Of a stretch of 64,000 nt of DNA, positions 37,658 to 46,499 are shown piece by piece; positions within the stretch are counted from its first letter, which is position 1, and each line of letters opens with the position of its first letter. A program made the position numbers and the translations under genes. Source of the DNA: CAMLFJ01 sp035524955 (lineage in GTDB: Bacteria; Methylomirabilota; Methylomirabilia; Rokubacteriales; CSP1-6); NCBI GenBank assembly GCA_035524955.1, contig DATLFG010000042.1, positions 84,762 to 148,761 of the forward strand. Reading direction: 5' to 3'. The notes below the pieces were generated by a model. The model ran no database searches, was not told the DNA's origin, and saw nothing but the letters and a program-made list of their open reading frames with translations.

Positions 37658-38397
37658 GCCTCTCCCAGGCGCTATCGTACGCGCGCGATCTCAAGGCGCT
37701 CTACGAGAGCTCGCGGGCGCGAGAGCAGGAGCTCGAGCAGACCCAGGAGCGGCTGCGCGCGGCGTACCAGCAGTCGCTGCAGTACGCGATCGATCTCCGC
37801 AAGACGTATCGGCGCCTGCAGCAGTCGAGCTTCCAGAGCCTGCTGGGCCTCGCCAACGCGCTCGAGGCCAAGGACGTCTACACGCGCGGGCACTCCGAGC
37901 GCGTCGCGGCGCTCGCGCGGCGGATCGCGCTCGCGGCCGGCGTCACCCCCGGGGCCGCCCACATCATCGCGCAGGCGGGGCTGCTGCACGATCTGGGAAA
38001 GATCTCGATCCCGGAGGGCGTGCTGCGCAAGCCCGGCCCGCTGAGCGAGGAGGAGTGGGGCGTGATGCGCCGGCATCCGCTGGTCGGCGCGCAGATCGTC
38101 GCGCCGCTCGAGTTCTTCGCCGAGGGCGCGGTGATCGTGCGGCACCACCACGAGCGACACGACGGCAGCGGGTACCCCGACGGGCTGCGCGGCGGGCTGA
38201 TCCCGCTGGGGGCCCGCATCGTGGCGGTCGCCGATGTCTACGATGCGCTCACCTCGGATCGGCCATATCGGCCGCGCCTGGCCCGGGCCGACGCGGTGCG
38301 CCGCCTCGAATCGGAGGCGGGCCGGACGCTCGATGCGCGGCTGGCCGCCCTCTGTGTTCACCTCACCGACGATGCGGCTCCTGAGCGCGCCATTTGA
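37642..38397 (+). CDS. HD-GYP domain protein (cyclic di-GMP phosphodiesterase type)
   Basis: 251 residues. Residues 1-60 form a charged coil. The HD-GYP domain has HSERVA, LLHDLGKISIPEGVLRKPGPL (the HD pair), HPLVGAQIV, HHHERHDGSGYPDGLRG (the GYP motif) and VADVYDALTSDRPYR. All metal and GYP residues look intact, so c-di-GMP hydrolysis is likely. It is translated from within the end of the receiver gene, so the two products are probably made together. Confidence 0.92.
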   Translation: MAGEVGLSQALSYARDLKALYESSRAREQELEQTQERLRAAYQQSLQYAIDLRKTYRRLQQSSFQSLLGLANALEAKDVYTRGHSERVAALARRIALAAGVTPGAAHIIAQAGLLHDLGKISIPEGVLRKPGPLSEEEWGVMRRHPLVGAQIVAPLEFFAEGAVIVRHHHERHDGSGYPDGLRGGLIPLGARIVAVADVYDALTSDRPYRPRLARADAVRRLESEAGRTLDARLAALCVHLTDDAAPERAI

Positions 38398-39196
38398 GCC
38401 GGGCGCGCTGGCGCCCCCGCGCGGGTCGGCCCGGGCCTACGGGCAGGTCGCAGGGGCGGGCGCGCTGCTCGCGGCGGCGGGTCTCGTCCTGGAGTGGGCC
38501 GGGCCGGCCCCGTTCGCGATCGGCCACGCGCTGGCCAGCGGGGCGGTTCACGGCGGGCTGCTCGCGCTGGGCTGGCTGCTCGCGACGGACGCGGCCGCGG
38601 GCTGGCGCAGGCCCGTCGTCCGGCTCGGCGTCACGCTGGTCGTCGCCTCGATCTCCTCCCGGCTTCATCCGCTCGGCGCGCTCGCGTTCCTGCTGGCGCC
38701 CGGGGTGCTGTTGCGCGAAGCGTCGCGGGAGCCGCGGTTGCGGGCCGTCGGCCTCTGCGGCGCTCGCCCGGTCCACGCGCTGGTGGGCCTGGCGGTCGGA
38801 GCGTTCCTGGGCGCGCATCTGCTCGTCACCGCCTCGCGGACGCTCGGCTATCGGCTCCAGGAGGGCGGCTTGGCGGCCTATCTCTCGGCGCTCGCCTACG
38901 ACGCGGGCGCCAACGTCCTCGGCGCGGAGTGGGTGTTCCGGGGCGTGGTGTTCTCGGCCCTCTGGCGACGCTGGACCTTCTGGCCCGCCGCGCTGGTGAC
39001 GACCGCGCTGTCGCTCCTGCGCTACCTGCTCGACCCCGCCCTCCCGCACGCGGCGGAGGCGCGGGCAGGGGCCGTGTTCTACCTGGGTCTGGTCGGGCTC
39101 ATCGGCTGCGCGCTGCGCGCCTGGAGCGGCAGCCTCCTGCCCGGCTACCTGGCGGCCCTGGCGTTCTTCGCCGCCTACCGGATGCTCGCGCCGTGA
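38372..39196 (+). CDS. CPBP/CAAX protease-like membrane protein with altered active site
   Basis: 274 residues from ATG 38372, overlapping the HD-GYP end by 26 bases. Seven or eight hydrophobic segments are visible. GAEWVFRGVVFSALWRRW resembles motif 1 of the CPBP (Abi) family, EExxxRG, but the first Glu is Ala, and the second-motif FxxxH-like region reads SLLRYLLDP without His. It may be a non-proteolytic member, for instance a scaffold or sensor partner in this signalling cluster. Assignment to the family is tentative. Confidence 0.5.
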   Translation: MRLLSAPFEPGALAPPRGSARAYGQVAGAGALLAAAGLVLEWAGPAPFAIGHALASGAVHGGLLALGWLLATDAAAGWRRPVVRLGVTLVVASISSRLHPLGALAFLLAPGVLLREASREPRLRAVGLCGARPVHALVGLAVGAFLGAHLLVTASRTLGYRLQEGGLAAYLSALAYDAGANVLGAEWVFRGVVFSALWRRWTFWPAALVTTALSLLRYLLDPALPHAAEARAGAVFYLGLVGLIGCALRAWSGSLLPGYLAALAFFAAYRMLAP

Positions 39197-40719
39197 TCGC
39201 GCTACCGGTCGTGCTGCTGGCCGCGCTGGCGCTGGCCATGGGCGTCCTGGACCCGGGCCCCGCGTCGGTGCTCCGCCATCTCTACCTGGTGCCGACCCTC
39301 TGGGCCGCGCTGGCCCGGGGCGCCATCGGCGGCGGCCTGGTCGGCGCGCTGGCCGGTCTGCTGCACGCGCCGGTGGTCCTGCCCGCGGTGGAGCGCCTGG
39401 GTCTCACGTCCCAGACGCTCGACGGCCTGTTGTCGCTCGGGCTGCCGATGGTGGCCGGGCTGCTCGTCGGCCGGCTGGTGGACGGTTCCCGCGCGCGCGC
39501 GGCGCGGCTGGCCGCGGTGCTCGCGATCCAGCGCCGGCTGGACGGGCCGGAGCCGCTGGAGGACAAGCTGGTGAGCGTGGCCCGCGAGTTGCGCGCCGCG
39601 CTCCGGGCCCGGCGCCTCGCGTTGCTGGTCGGCGCCGACGTGCGCACCGCCCTGCTCGCCAGCGTGCCGACGGGGACGCTCGTCGATCCGGACTCGGCGG
39701 CGGCCTTCGCCCTCGCCACGGGCCAGCGCGTGAGCGCCGCGGATCTGGCGGCGGATCCCCGCGTGCGGGCGGCCGAGCCGGACGACCCGACCCCGCTGCG
39801 CGCCCTGGCGGTGCCGCTCGTGTCGGGCGCGGGCGTCGTCGGGGTGATGGCGGTGGAGTGGAGTGGTGACCTGTCGCGCGCGACCCGCGCCGCCGCCGGG
39901 GAGCTGGCGCTGCACATGGGCCTGGCGGTGGAGAACGCGCGGCTCACCCTCCGTCAGCTCCGCTTCGCCGACGAGCTCGCGGAGAAGGTGTCGGCGGCCA
40001 CCGCGCGGCTCCGCGAGCTGGACCAGGCGAAGACCGAGTTCCTCTCGGTGGTCTCGCACGAGCTGCGCACGCCGCTGACCGCGCTGCAGGGGTTCAGCGA
40101 GCTGCTGCTGCGATCGGCACTGCCCCCCGAGCGCGCCCAGCGCTGTCTCGTCTACCTCCACACCGAGGCGTGCACGCTGGGCCGCATCGTCGGGGAGCTG
40201 CTGGATCTGTCCCGGATCGAGGCCGGACGCCCGCTCGAGCTGCGACCGGAGCGCGTCGACCTCGCCGAGCTGATCGAGCGCAACATCGAGCTCTTCACGG
40301 CCGAGCATCGTGAGCACCGCTTCCGCTGGGCCCCGAGCGATCCCGAGGTGGCCCTTCGTGCGGACCCCGACGCGCTGGACCGGATGGTCAAGAACCTGCT
40401 CTCCAACGCGGTCAAGTACTCGCCACGGGGCGGACAGGTCTGCGTCTCGGCGTGTCCGGCCCCGGACGAGCCGGGCATGATCGAGCTGACCGTCGAGGAT
40501 GACGGCGTCGGCATCCCCGCCGACCAGCTGCCCCGGATCTTCGACAAGTACGTCCGCATCCCGCACCCGGAGACCGTCGCGGCCCGCGGCCTGGGCCTGG
40601 GGCTGAGCCTGGTCAAGGCGCTGGCCGAGGCGCACGGCGGGCGGATCGAGGTGGACAGCCTGCCCGGAAAAGGGTCCCGATTTCGCCTGCTTCTGCCCGG
40701 GTCTGACCGGGACTTTTGA
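39193..40719 (+). CDS. Membrane sensor histidine kinase with GAF-like domain
   Basis: 508 residues with a GTG start overlapping the previous stop (GTGA). Three hydrophobic segments lie in residues 1-100, a GAF-like region at about 115-250, a short coil, then HisKA with SVVSHELRTPLTALQGFSELL (phospho-His) and HATPase with NLLSNAVKYSPRGG, DDGVGIPADQLPRIFDKYVR and GLGLGLSLVKALAEAHGG. It ends the signalling cluster and most likely phosphorylates the receiver protein encoded at 37.3 kb. Confidence 0.9.
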   Translation: MIALPVVLLAALALAMGVLDPGPASVLRHLYLVPTLWAALARGAIGGGLVGALAGLLHAPVVLPAVERLGLTSQTLDGLLSLGLPMVAGLLVGRLVDGSRARAARLAAVLAIQRRLDGPEPLEDKLVSVARELRAALRARRLALLVGADVRTALLASVPTGTLVDPDSAAAFALATGQRVSAADLAADPRVRAAEPDDPTPLRALAVPLVSGAGVVGVMAVEWSGDLSRATRAAAGELALHMGLAVENARLTLRQLRFADELAEKVSAATARLRELDQAKTEFLSVVSHELRTPLTALQGFSELLLRSALPPERAQRCLVYLHTEACTLGRIVGELLDLSRIEAGRPLELRPERVDLAELIERNIELFTAEHREHRFRWAPSDPEVALRADPDALDRMVKNLLSNAVKYSPRGGQVCVSACPAPDEPGMIELTVEDDGVGIPADQLPRIFDKYVRIPHPETVAARGLGLGLSLVKALAEAHGGRIEVDSLPGKGSRFRLLLPGSDRDF

Positions 40720-40738
40720 TCTATTTTCCGTATAGTTG

Positions 40739-40768
40739 TTGACACTTCCGAGCCGGGCCGTGTACCCT
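40739..40768 (+). promoter_or_regulatory. Possible promoter before DUF507 genes
   Basis: A perfect TTGACA (40739-40744) with a weak TACCCT at an 18-base spacing, ending 13 bases before the ATG at 40781. The kinase gene ends just upstream, so a new transcript is expected here. Only the -35 is convincing. Confidence 0.35.
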
Positions 40769-40780
40769 GTCTCACCGGGC

Positions 40781-41059
40781 ATGGCGCGACGGGACGAAGT
40801 GGCCGGGCGGATGGCGGAGGCCGTGGTCAAGCGGCTGGTCGGGCGCAAGCTCGCCGACGTCCGGGACGAGGCGCGGGCCCGCGAGGTGGTCCGTCGGATC
40901 CTGGCCGAGAACTTCCAGGCCGAGGAGAAGCTCGACGCCGACGCGCGCACTCTCTTGATGGACAACGCCAAGCTGATTCGCGACTCGGCCTCCGACTACA
41001 AGCGCCTCTTCGCCCTCGTCAAGACCAAGCTCGCCAAGGAGCGGGGGTTCACGCTGTGA
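40781..41059 (+). CDS. DUF507 family protein, copy 1
   Basis: 92 residues from ATG 40781. It is all-helical and charged (REVVRRILAENFQAEEKLDADARTLL, LFALVKTKLAKERGF), matching the small DUF507 proteins that usually occur as an adjacent pair. No catalytic residues are apparent and the function is unknown. It overlaps copy 2 by four bases (GTGA). Confidence 0.75.
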   Translation: MARRDEVAGRMAEAVVKRLVGRKLADVRDEARAREVVRRILAENFQAEEKLDADARTLLMDNAKLIRDSASDYKRLFALVKTKLAKERGFTL

Positions 41060-41349
41060 CCCGGATGAGCCGCGAGCGCATGTTCGCGCTGGCCGACCGC
41101 ATCGTGGCGGACCTGACCGCGACCGAGAGCGTCATGATCAAGCCGGACGACGAGAAGGCCCACGGCCAGCTGCGCACCGAGGTGTTCCGCGTCCTGGAGG
41201 ACGAATCGAAGCTCGAGGAGTCGATCGACCAGGAGGTGCGCCGGGCGCTCAGCACCTATTCACGGCCGGCGCCGGAGGGAAGCTCGGAGTGGGAGCTGCT
41301 CTACCAGAAGACCCGTGACGAGGTCTACCGCCGGCGGTTCCGGCTATGA
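41056..41349 (+). CDS. DUF507 family protein, copy 2
   Basis: 97 residues from GTG 41056, or 94 from ATG 41065. ALADRIVADL, RTEVFRVLEDESKLEESIDQEVRRAL and the C-terminal PAPEGSSEWELLYQKTRDEVYRRRF match DUF507, whose members end in an EGS-x-EW-x-LY motif. It is coupled to copy 1 and to ubiX (ATGA overlap), giving one operon. Confidence 0.8.
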   Translation: MTRMSRERMFALADRIVADLTATESVMIKPDDEKAHGQLRTEVFRVLEDESKLEESIDQEVRRALSTYSRPAPEGSSEWELLYQKTRDEVYRRRFRL

Positions 41350-41939
41350 AGCGCATCGTCGTCGGGCTGAGCGGCGCGTCGGGCGCGATCTACGGCATCC
41401 GCTTCCTCGAGCTACTGCGCGGGATCCCGGACGTCGAGGCGCACCTCGTCATCTCCGACGCGGGGCGGCGCACCATCGTCGAGGAGACCGATCACACGGT
41501 CGCCGACGTCGAGGCGCTGGCCACCCGGCGCTACCGCAACCGGGACATCGGCGCGGCGCTCGCGTCCGGCTCGTTCAAGACGGACGGCATGGTCATCGTG
41601 CCGTGCAGCATCAAGACCGCCGCCGCGGTGGCCCACTGCGTCTCCGACACCCTGATGGCGCGCGCAGCCGACGTCACCCTCAAGGAGGGCCGGCCGCTCA
41701 TCCTGGTGGTCCGCGAGAGCCCGCTGCATCTCGGGCACCTCCGGGTGTTGACCGCGCTCGCCGAGATGGGCGCGGTGGTCCTGCCTCCGATGCCCGCCTT
41801 CTACAGCCGGCCGAAGCAGATCGACGATCTCGTCGTCCACACGCTGGCCCGCGTGCTCGACCGGCTCGGCCTGCCGCATTCGCTGGCGCCGGAATGGCAG
41901 GGCACGCCCCCGCGCGTGCCCGGGCCGCCCCGCAGTTGA
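41346..41939 (+). CDS. ubiX: Flavin prenyltransferase UbiX
   Basis: 197 residues. VGLSGASGAIYGIRFLELL at the N-terminus binds FMN; VPCSIKTAAAVAHCVSDTLMARAADVTLKEGRPLILVVRESPLHLGHL contains the conserved Ser/Arg/Glu prenyl-phosphate site; MPAFYSRPK follows. It makes prenylated FMN for UbiD decarboxylases. No ubiD is in the window. Confidence 0.95.
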   Translation: MKRIVVGLSGASGAIYGIRFLELLRGIPDVEAHLVISDAGRRTIVEETDHTVADVEALATRRYRNRDIGAALASGSFKTDGMVIVPCSIKTAAAVAHCVSDTLMARAADVTLKEGRPLILVVRESPLHLGHLRVLTALAEMGAVVLPPMPAFYSRPKQIDDLVVHTLARVLDRLGLPHSLAPEWQGTPPRVPGPPRS

Positions 41940-42715
41940 CGGCGCCCGCCGCGCGCCCGGATACGGTTCCCGCCGCGCTGGACCTCTCCATCGTGGTGCC
42001 GGTGTACAACGAGGAGGAGAACCTCCCGCTGCTCTGGCCGGAGATCCGCGAGGTCCTCGATCCGACCGGCCTGCGCTACGAGGTCATCTTCGTGGACGAC
42101 GGCAGTCGCGACCGCAGCGCCGAGGTCGTCCGCGAGTTTCGCGAGCGCGACGGGCGCGTGCGGCTCGTGCGCCTCAAGGCGAACGCGGGGGAGACCGCGG
42201 CCACCGACGCGGGCCTGAAGGCGGTGCGCGGCCGGCACGTGGTCGTCATGGACGCCGATCTGCAGAACGACCCGCACGACATTCCCGCGATGCTGGCGCG
42301 GCTCGACCAGTGGGACGCGGTGACCGGCTGGCGCGTGAACCGGGCCGCGGGCGATTCGTGGGTGCGGCGCGTCTCCGCCCGCATCGCCAACCGGGTGCGC
42401 AACCGGCTGAGCGAGGAAACCATCCGGGACAGCGGGTGTACCTTCAGGGCCTTCCGCCGCGAGTGCCTGCGGGGTCTCGTCCTCTACACCGGCTTCCACC
42501 GGTTCGTCCCGACGCTGCTGACGATGCGCGGGTTCCGGGTGCTCGAGGTGCCGGTGAATCACCGGCCCCGGCGCTTCGGGGAGTCCAAGTACGGCATCGG
42601 CAACCGCGCGGTGCGAGCCTTCGTGGATCTCCTGGTGGTCCGCTGGATGAAGGACCGGCGCCTGCGCTACGAGATCGCCGAGGACCTGGGCGGTGAGCCG
42701 GGCGGTGGCCGATGA
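41936..42715 (+). CDS. GT2 glycosyltransferase (DPM1-like)
   Basis: 259 residues from a TTG overlapping the ubiX stop (TTGA); an ATG at 41894 would add 14 residues. SIVVPVYNEEENLPLLW, VIFVDDGSRDRSAEV and MDADLQNDPHD are the GT-A and DxD motifs. DSGCTFRAFRREC and HRPRRFGESKYGIGNR are typical of polyprenyl-phosphate sugar transferases. No strong C-terminal membrane segments are visible, so it is probably peripheral. It is coupled to the next gene by ATGA. Confidence 0.85.
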   Translation: MTAPAARPDTVPAALDLSIVVPVYNEEENLPLLWPEIREVLDPTGLRYEVIFVDDGSRDRSAEVVREFRERDGRVRLVRLKANAGETAATDAGLKAVRGRHVVVMDADLQNDPHDIPAMLARLDQWDAVTGWRVNRAAGDSWVRRVSARIANRVRNRLSEETIRDSGCTFRAFRRECLRGLVLYTGFHRFVPTLLTMRGFRVLEVPVNHRPRRFGESKYGIGNRAVRAFVDLLVVRWMKDRRLRYEIAEDLGGEPGGGR

Positions 42716-43686
42716 AGGTGCTGCTGATCGGCCTGGGCCGCTGGGGCGAGAAGCACCTGCGGGTCCTGGGGGAGCTGGGGGTGGAGCTGTGGGCGGCCGA
42801 CGTCTCGGCGGAGCGGCGCGCCTTCGCGGTCAAGGCCGGGGTGGCGGCGGCGCGCGCGGTCGCGGACTTCCGCCAGGCGCTACCGCACGTGGATGCGGTG
42901 GACATCGTGACGCCGGCCGACAATCACCTCGCGCTGGCCGGAGAGTGCCTCCGCGCCGGCCGGGACTGCTTCGTCGAGAAGCCGCTCGCCCTCACGGTGG
43001 ACGAGGGCCGTCGCCTCGCCGCGATCGTGGCGGAGACGGGCCGCGTGCTGCAGGTCGGGCACATCTTCCGCTTCCATCCCGTGGCGACGGTGCTGCACGA
43101 GCGGCTGGCCACGGGCGCGCTCGGGCGCGTGCGCTACTGCACCGGGCGGTTCGCCGGCTTCAAGCGCCCGCGCACGGACGTGAGCGTGACGCAGACGGAC
43201 GCCATCCACTACTTCGACCTGTTCGCCTACCTGCTCGGGCGCCCGGCCACCGCGGTCACCGCCACCCTGCGCGATCACCTGGGTCGTGGTCTCGACGACT
43301 GCTCGTTCACCACCGTGGACTACGGCGACGTGCCCGCCTTCGTGGAGGCGGGCTACTTCGCCCCGGGGACGTCTCGCGACTGCGTGATCGTGGGCGAGCG
43401 CGCGACGCTCGCCGCCGACTTCGGCACCTCCGAGGTGCGGGTGCTCGCCAACCGCCACGTGGAGACACCGTCGGGCTGGCAGGCGAAGGAGGGCGCGATG
43501 GAGAGCGTCAAGGCCTCCGGTCCCGAGCCGCTCCGCCACGAGATCGAGCGGTTCCTGGACGCGGTGACCCGGCGGAGCCATCCCGCGGTGGACGTGCACG
43601 CGGGCCTCGACGCGCTCCGCACGGTGGAGGCGGCGCAGCGTGCCTCCGCCCTCGGCCGTCGCGTCACCCTCGCCGAGCTGGCGTAG
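42712..43686 (+). CDS. Gfo/Idh/MocA family oxidoreductase
   Basis: 324 residues. The Rossmann motif GLGRWGEKHLR (7-17), DIVTPADNHLAL, the EKP motif VEKPLAL and GHIFRFHPV place it in the family near WlbA/sugar-nucleotide 3-dehydrogenases. It oxidises or reduces a sugar derivative with NAD(P). Coupling to the GT2 gene suggests joint work on a glycan precursor. Confidence 0.88.
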   Translation: MKVLLIGLGRWGEKHLRVLGELGVELWAADVSAERRAFAVKAGVAAARAVADFRQALPHVDAVDIVTPADNHLALAGECLRAGRDCFVEKPLALTVDEGRRLAAIVAETGRVLQVGHIFRFHPVATVLHERLATGALGRVRYCTGRFAGFKRPRTDVSVTQTDAIHYFDLFAYLLGRPATAVTATLRDHLGRGLDDCSFTTVDYGDVPAFVEAGYFAPGTSRDCVIVGERATLAADFGTSEVRVLANRHVETPSGWQAKEGAMESVKASGPEPLRHEIERFLDAVTRRSHPAVDVHAGLDALRTVEAAQRASALGRRVTLAELA

Positions 43687-43738
43687 TCCCGCCGTGCGCT
43701 CGGGACGGTAAGTATGAGGATCCGGGCGGGGATTCTAC

Positions 43739-43825
43739 TGGTGCCGAAGGGGGGACTCGAACCCCCACACCCTTGCGGGCACATGACCCTGAATCATGCG
43801 CGTCTGCCAATTCCGCCACTTCGGC
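43739..43825 (-). tRNA. tRNA-Leu (CAG)
   Basis: Acceptor GCCGAAG/CTTCGGC, anticodon loop TTCAGGG with CAG, a class II variable arm (TGCCCGCAAGGGTGT), T-arm GGTTCGAGTCC, encoded CCA, length 87. Confidence 0.97.
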
Positions 43826-43898
43826 CCGGGCAAGGCCTCCATCTTACGGACCGCGGATATGAAGTCAAGGGGCCCGCGGCCTTCCGGGACTGAGCGCC

Positions 43899-44369
43899 GT
43901 GGCGGACGAGACGGACGCGAAGGTCATCTCCACCAACCGCAAGGCCTTCCACGACTACGCGATCCTCGAGAGGTACGAGGCGGGGCTCGTGCTGCGCGGA
44001 ACCGAGGTCAAGTCGCTCCGCGAGGCGCAGGTCAACTTCAAGGATAGCTACGCGACGATCGACAACGACGAGGCGTGGCTCGTCGGCTGCTACATCAGCC
44101 CCTATCACCACGGGACCGACGCCAACCACGACCCGGAGCGGCGGCGGAAGCTGCTGCTGCACAAGCGGGAGATCTCGCGCCTGCTCGGGAAGATCGCCGA
44201 GCGCGGGTTGACCCTCATCCCGCTTCGTCTATACTTCAAGGCAGGGCGTGTGAAGGTCGAGCTCGGGCTGGCCCGCGGCAAGAAGCTCCACGACAAGCGC
44301 GCGTCCCTCCGCGAGCGCGAAAGCCGGCGGGAGATGGAAAAGGAATCACGCGCCCGATCTCGGGCGTAG
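43899..44369 (+). CDS. smpB: SsrA-binding protein SmpB
   Basis: 156 residues with a GTG start. NRKAFHDYAILERYEAGLVLRGTEVKSLR, NFKDSYATI, SPYHHG and the C-terminal KLHDKRASLRERE are conserved. It binds tmRNA for trans-translation. tmRNA begins 2 bases after its stop, so the two are likely co-expressed. Confidence 0.98.
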   Translation: MADETDAKVISTNRKAFHDYAILERYEAGLVLRGTEVKSLREAQVNFKDSYATIDNDEAWLVGCYISPYHHGTDANHDPERRRKLLLHKREISRLLGKIAERGLTLIPLRLYFKAGRVKVELGLARGKKLHDKRASLRERESRREMEKESRARSRA

Positions 44370-44371
44370 AA

Positions 44372-44727
44372 GGGGGCGACTGGTTTCGACGGGGATCAGT
44401 GACGCACAGGCGGCATCACGAGGTGCTCTCTCCTCGTAAAACCGGGGGCACGGTTATAGCTGCCGACAATCAGCTAGCTCTGGCGGCCTAACACCCGCCA
44501 GCGTCCTCCGGATCGGGTTACCAGGGTCCGGGTCAGGGCGTCATATTCTGGTGACTGGCTCCAAACCCTGCTCCGGGGTGCGGGGCGAGAACTACAGGAG
44601 CTGGCTGATCGGTGACCCGGCCGGTTGGGGGGCCGAGAGGCGAGACGCAGGGGATAACCGGCTAATGATGTAGATGCCTGTTGCCGAGGGTTTCCGGACG
44701 TGGGTTCGATGCCCACCGCCTCCACCA
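44372..44727 (+). ncRNA. ssrA: Transfer-messenger RNA (tmRNA)
   Basis: 356 bases. The 5' end GGGGGCGACTGGTTTCGACGG and the 3' end GTGGGTTCGATGCCCAC followed by CGCCTCCACCA form the tRNA-Ala-like domain with encoded CCA. The tag reading frame is 44459-44491 and encodes AADNQLALAA before TAA. Pseudoknot arms are plausible but were not folded. It is the one-piece form. Confidence 0.97.
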
Positions 44728-44791
44728 ATTCGTAGCTCCCGCCCGCCGGGCCGACACGAGGCCCGGCGGGCGGTCTCGTCTCACGCTCGGG

Positions 44792-45769
44792 TCATTGCTG
44801 GTGGCAGCCCATGCAGGCGAAGGTCGAGCGGACCATGAGCGTGGTCGCGTCGGGCCCGGGCTCCGTCCGGCGGAACGCCTCCACGTTCGTCGCGGCGTCG
44901 CGGATGCGGGCTTCCAGCACGGCGCGATAGGGCCAGGCCGGGTACTCGCGCGCGTGCTGGGCATTGCGGTACATCGCCACCGCGAGGGCCGGCCGGCCCG
45001 CCTTCACGAGCATGTCGCCGAAGTTGAGGAAGAAGCCCTCGAAGTTGTGCGGGGCGATCCAGGAGTTCCAGCACACGCGCCGGGGGCCCTCCTTCGTCTC
45101 CAGCGGCATGTATTTCGCGTAGTCCGGGTTGGCCCGATCCACCTTCTGCCCCGTGCACACGTCGAGCGTCAGCCACTGCTGCTCGAGCGCTTCCCGGAAC
45201 CGCTCGGACTCGACGGGCTGGCCGGAGGCGGTGTAGCCGGCCGTGAAGTAGTTGAACTCGGGCCACGCGCGGACCGCGTCCTTCATCGCGTAGAAGCCCT
45301 GGCGGATCATCTTGTCGTCCTTGTGGATGGTGCCCTCGGCCATCAGCAGGCCGGCGTAGAAGCCGAGGTACCGCGCCTCACCGGGATCGAGGCGCACCGC
45401 CTCCTCGAAGTACTTGCGGGCGAGCACCGCGTCGTCCGTGACGTCGGGGCGGAGCGCGGCCTGCCGGGCCCGCTCGCCGAGCCGCCAGGTGTGCATCCAG
45501 CCGACGTGGGCCGCGGTGACCGCGTCACGCGGGTTCTCGAGATAGGCGGCCTTGAGCGCGGTGAGCACGTCCGGGATGCGATCGTACCGGCCGGCGTGGA
45601 GTGTCTTCCAGAAGAGCTTGTCGGCCTCGACCGCCGCCACGGTCCGCGCCGCGCTCGGCTGCTTGGCCGGGGCGGCCCAGACCGCGAGCCGGCTACAGCC
45701 CGCCGTCGCCAGGACCATCATCAGGGCCGCGCCGAGGAGCGTTCCCCGGCGCACTCGCTGTCGGATCAT
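44792..45769 (-). CDS. Lipoprotein with repeat-like helices and a C-terminal CxxCH
   Basis: 325 residues. The lipobox LATAGC gives a lipidated Cys25. The body is helical, TPR-like (AAHVGWMHTWRLGERARQAAL, YFEEAVRLDPGEARYLGFYAG, LAVAMYRNAQHAREYPAWPYRAVLEARI), and the extreme C-terminus ends CMGCHQQ, a single c-type heme motif. GGGAGGG precedes the ATG. It is divergent from a TetR gene with an operator-like palindrome between. It may be an exported electron-transfer or sensor lipoprotein; the family is not recognised. Confidence 0.7.
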   Translation of the reverse strand: MIRQRVRRGTLLGAALMMVLATAGCSRLAVWAAPAKQPSAARTVAAVEADKLFWKTLHAGRYDRIPDVLTALKAAYLENPRDAVTAAHVGWMHTWRLGERARQAALRPDVTDDAVLARKYFEEAVRLDPGEARYLGFYAGLLMAEGTIHKDDKMIRQGFYAMKDAVRAWPEFNYFTAGYTASGQPVESERFREALEQQWLTLDVCTGQKVDRANPDYAKYMPLETKEGPRRVCWNSWIAPHNFEGFFLNFGDMLVKAGRPALAVAMYRNAQHAREYPAWPYRAVLEARIRDAATNVEAFRRTEPGPDATTLMVRSTFACMGCHQQ

Positions 45770-45829
45770 GGTACCCTCCCGCGCGGGGTGGCGGGTTCCG
45801 CCGCGCCGCCCCGATTGAATTGCCGCACG

Positions 45830-45842
45830 TTAACACTGTTAA
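45830..45842. promoter_or_regulatory. Probable TetR-family operator
   Basis: A perfect inverted repeat TTAACA-C-TGTTAA directly touching the ATG of the TetR gene and 61 bases from the start of the divergent lipoprotein gene. Position and symmetry suggest that the regulator binds here and controls both directions. Confidence 0.6.
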
Positions 45843-46499
45843 ATGACACCTGTCAAGCGCCGCCGCCGGAAGAAGCCGTCGCCCCGCCGGGCTCGGTCCG
45901 GCGGGGCCCGCGGGAGCCTGCGCGACACGCTGGTGGACGCGGCGCTGAGCCTGATCGCCCGCAAGGGGCCCCAGGGCTTCAGCCTGCGGGAGGTGGCCCG
46001 GCGCGCGCGGGTGTCGGAGGCCGCGCCCTACTGGCACTTCGCGGATCGCGAGGCACTGCTGGCCGCGGTCGCGGAGCGCGGCTTCGAGGAGATGGCCAGG
46101 GGGATGATGGAGATCTGGTCCCGGGAGGCGGAACCGGTGGAGCGCTTCCGGGCGCTCGGGATCGGCTACGTGCGGTTCGCGCTGGCGCACCCATCCTACC
46201 TGCGGGTGATGTTCGGCTCCGAGGTGCCGGACAAGGCCGAGCATCCCGCGCTCAAGGCGGCGGGCGAGCGCACCTTCGCCCTGCTCGTCCAGGCGATCAC
46301 GGAGTGCCAGGCGGTCGGGCAGGTCCGCGGCGGCGCGCCCGAGGACCTCGCGGTGGGCGCCTGGTCCATCGTCCACGGCCTCGCGGCCCTGCTCGTCGAC
46401 GGCAAGCTGAAGGACCGGGTGGCCAACCTCGCGGAGGCGGAGCGACTGGCCCACACGATCACGGATCTGGTGATGCTCGGTCTGGCGCCCCGCGCATGA
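45843..46499 (+). CDS. TetR/AcrR family transcriptional regulator
   Basis: 218 residues. A basic N-terminal tail precedes the HTH (DTLVDAALSLIARKGPQGFSLREVARRARVSEAAPYWHFADREALL), then an all-helical ligand domain with a TetR_C_33-like feel (FRALGIGYVRFALAHPSYLRVMF). Its stop overlaps the downstream beta-barrel gene (ATGA). It probably represses itself, that gene and the divergent lipoprotein. Confidence 0.92.
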   Translation: MTPVKRRRRKKPSPRRARSGGARGSLRDTLVDAALSLIARKGPQGFSLREVARRARVSEAAPYWHFADREALLAAVAERGFEEMARGMMEIWSREAEPVERFRALGIGYVRFALAHPSYLRVMFGSEVPDKAEHPALKAAGERTFALLVQAITECQAVGQVRGGAPEDLAVGAWSIVHGLAALLVDGKLKDRVANLAEAERLAHTITDLVMLGLAPRA

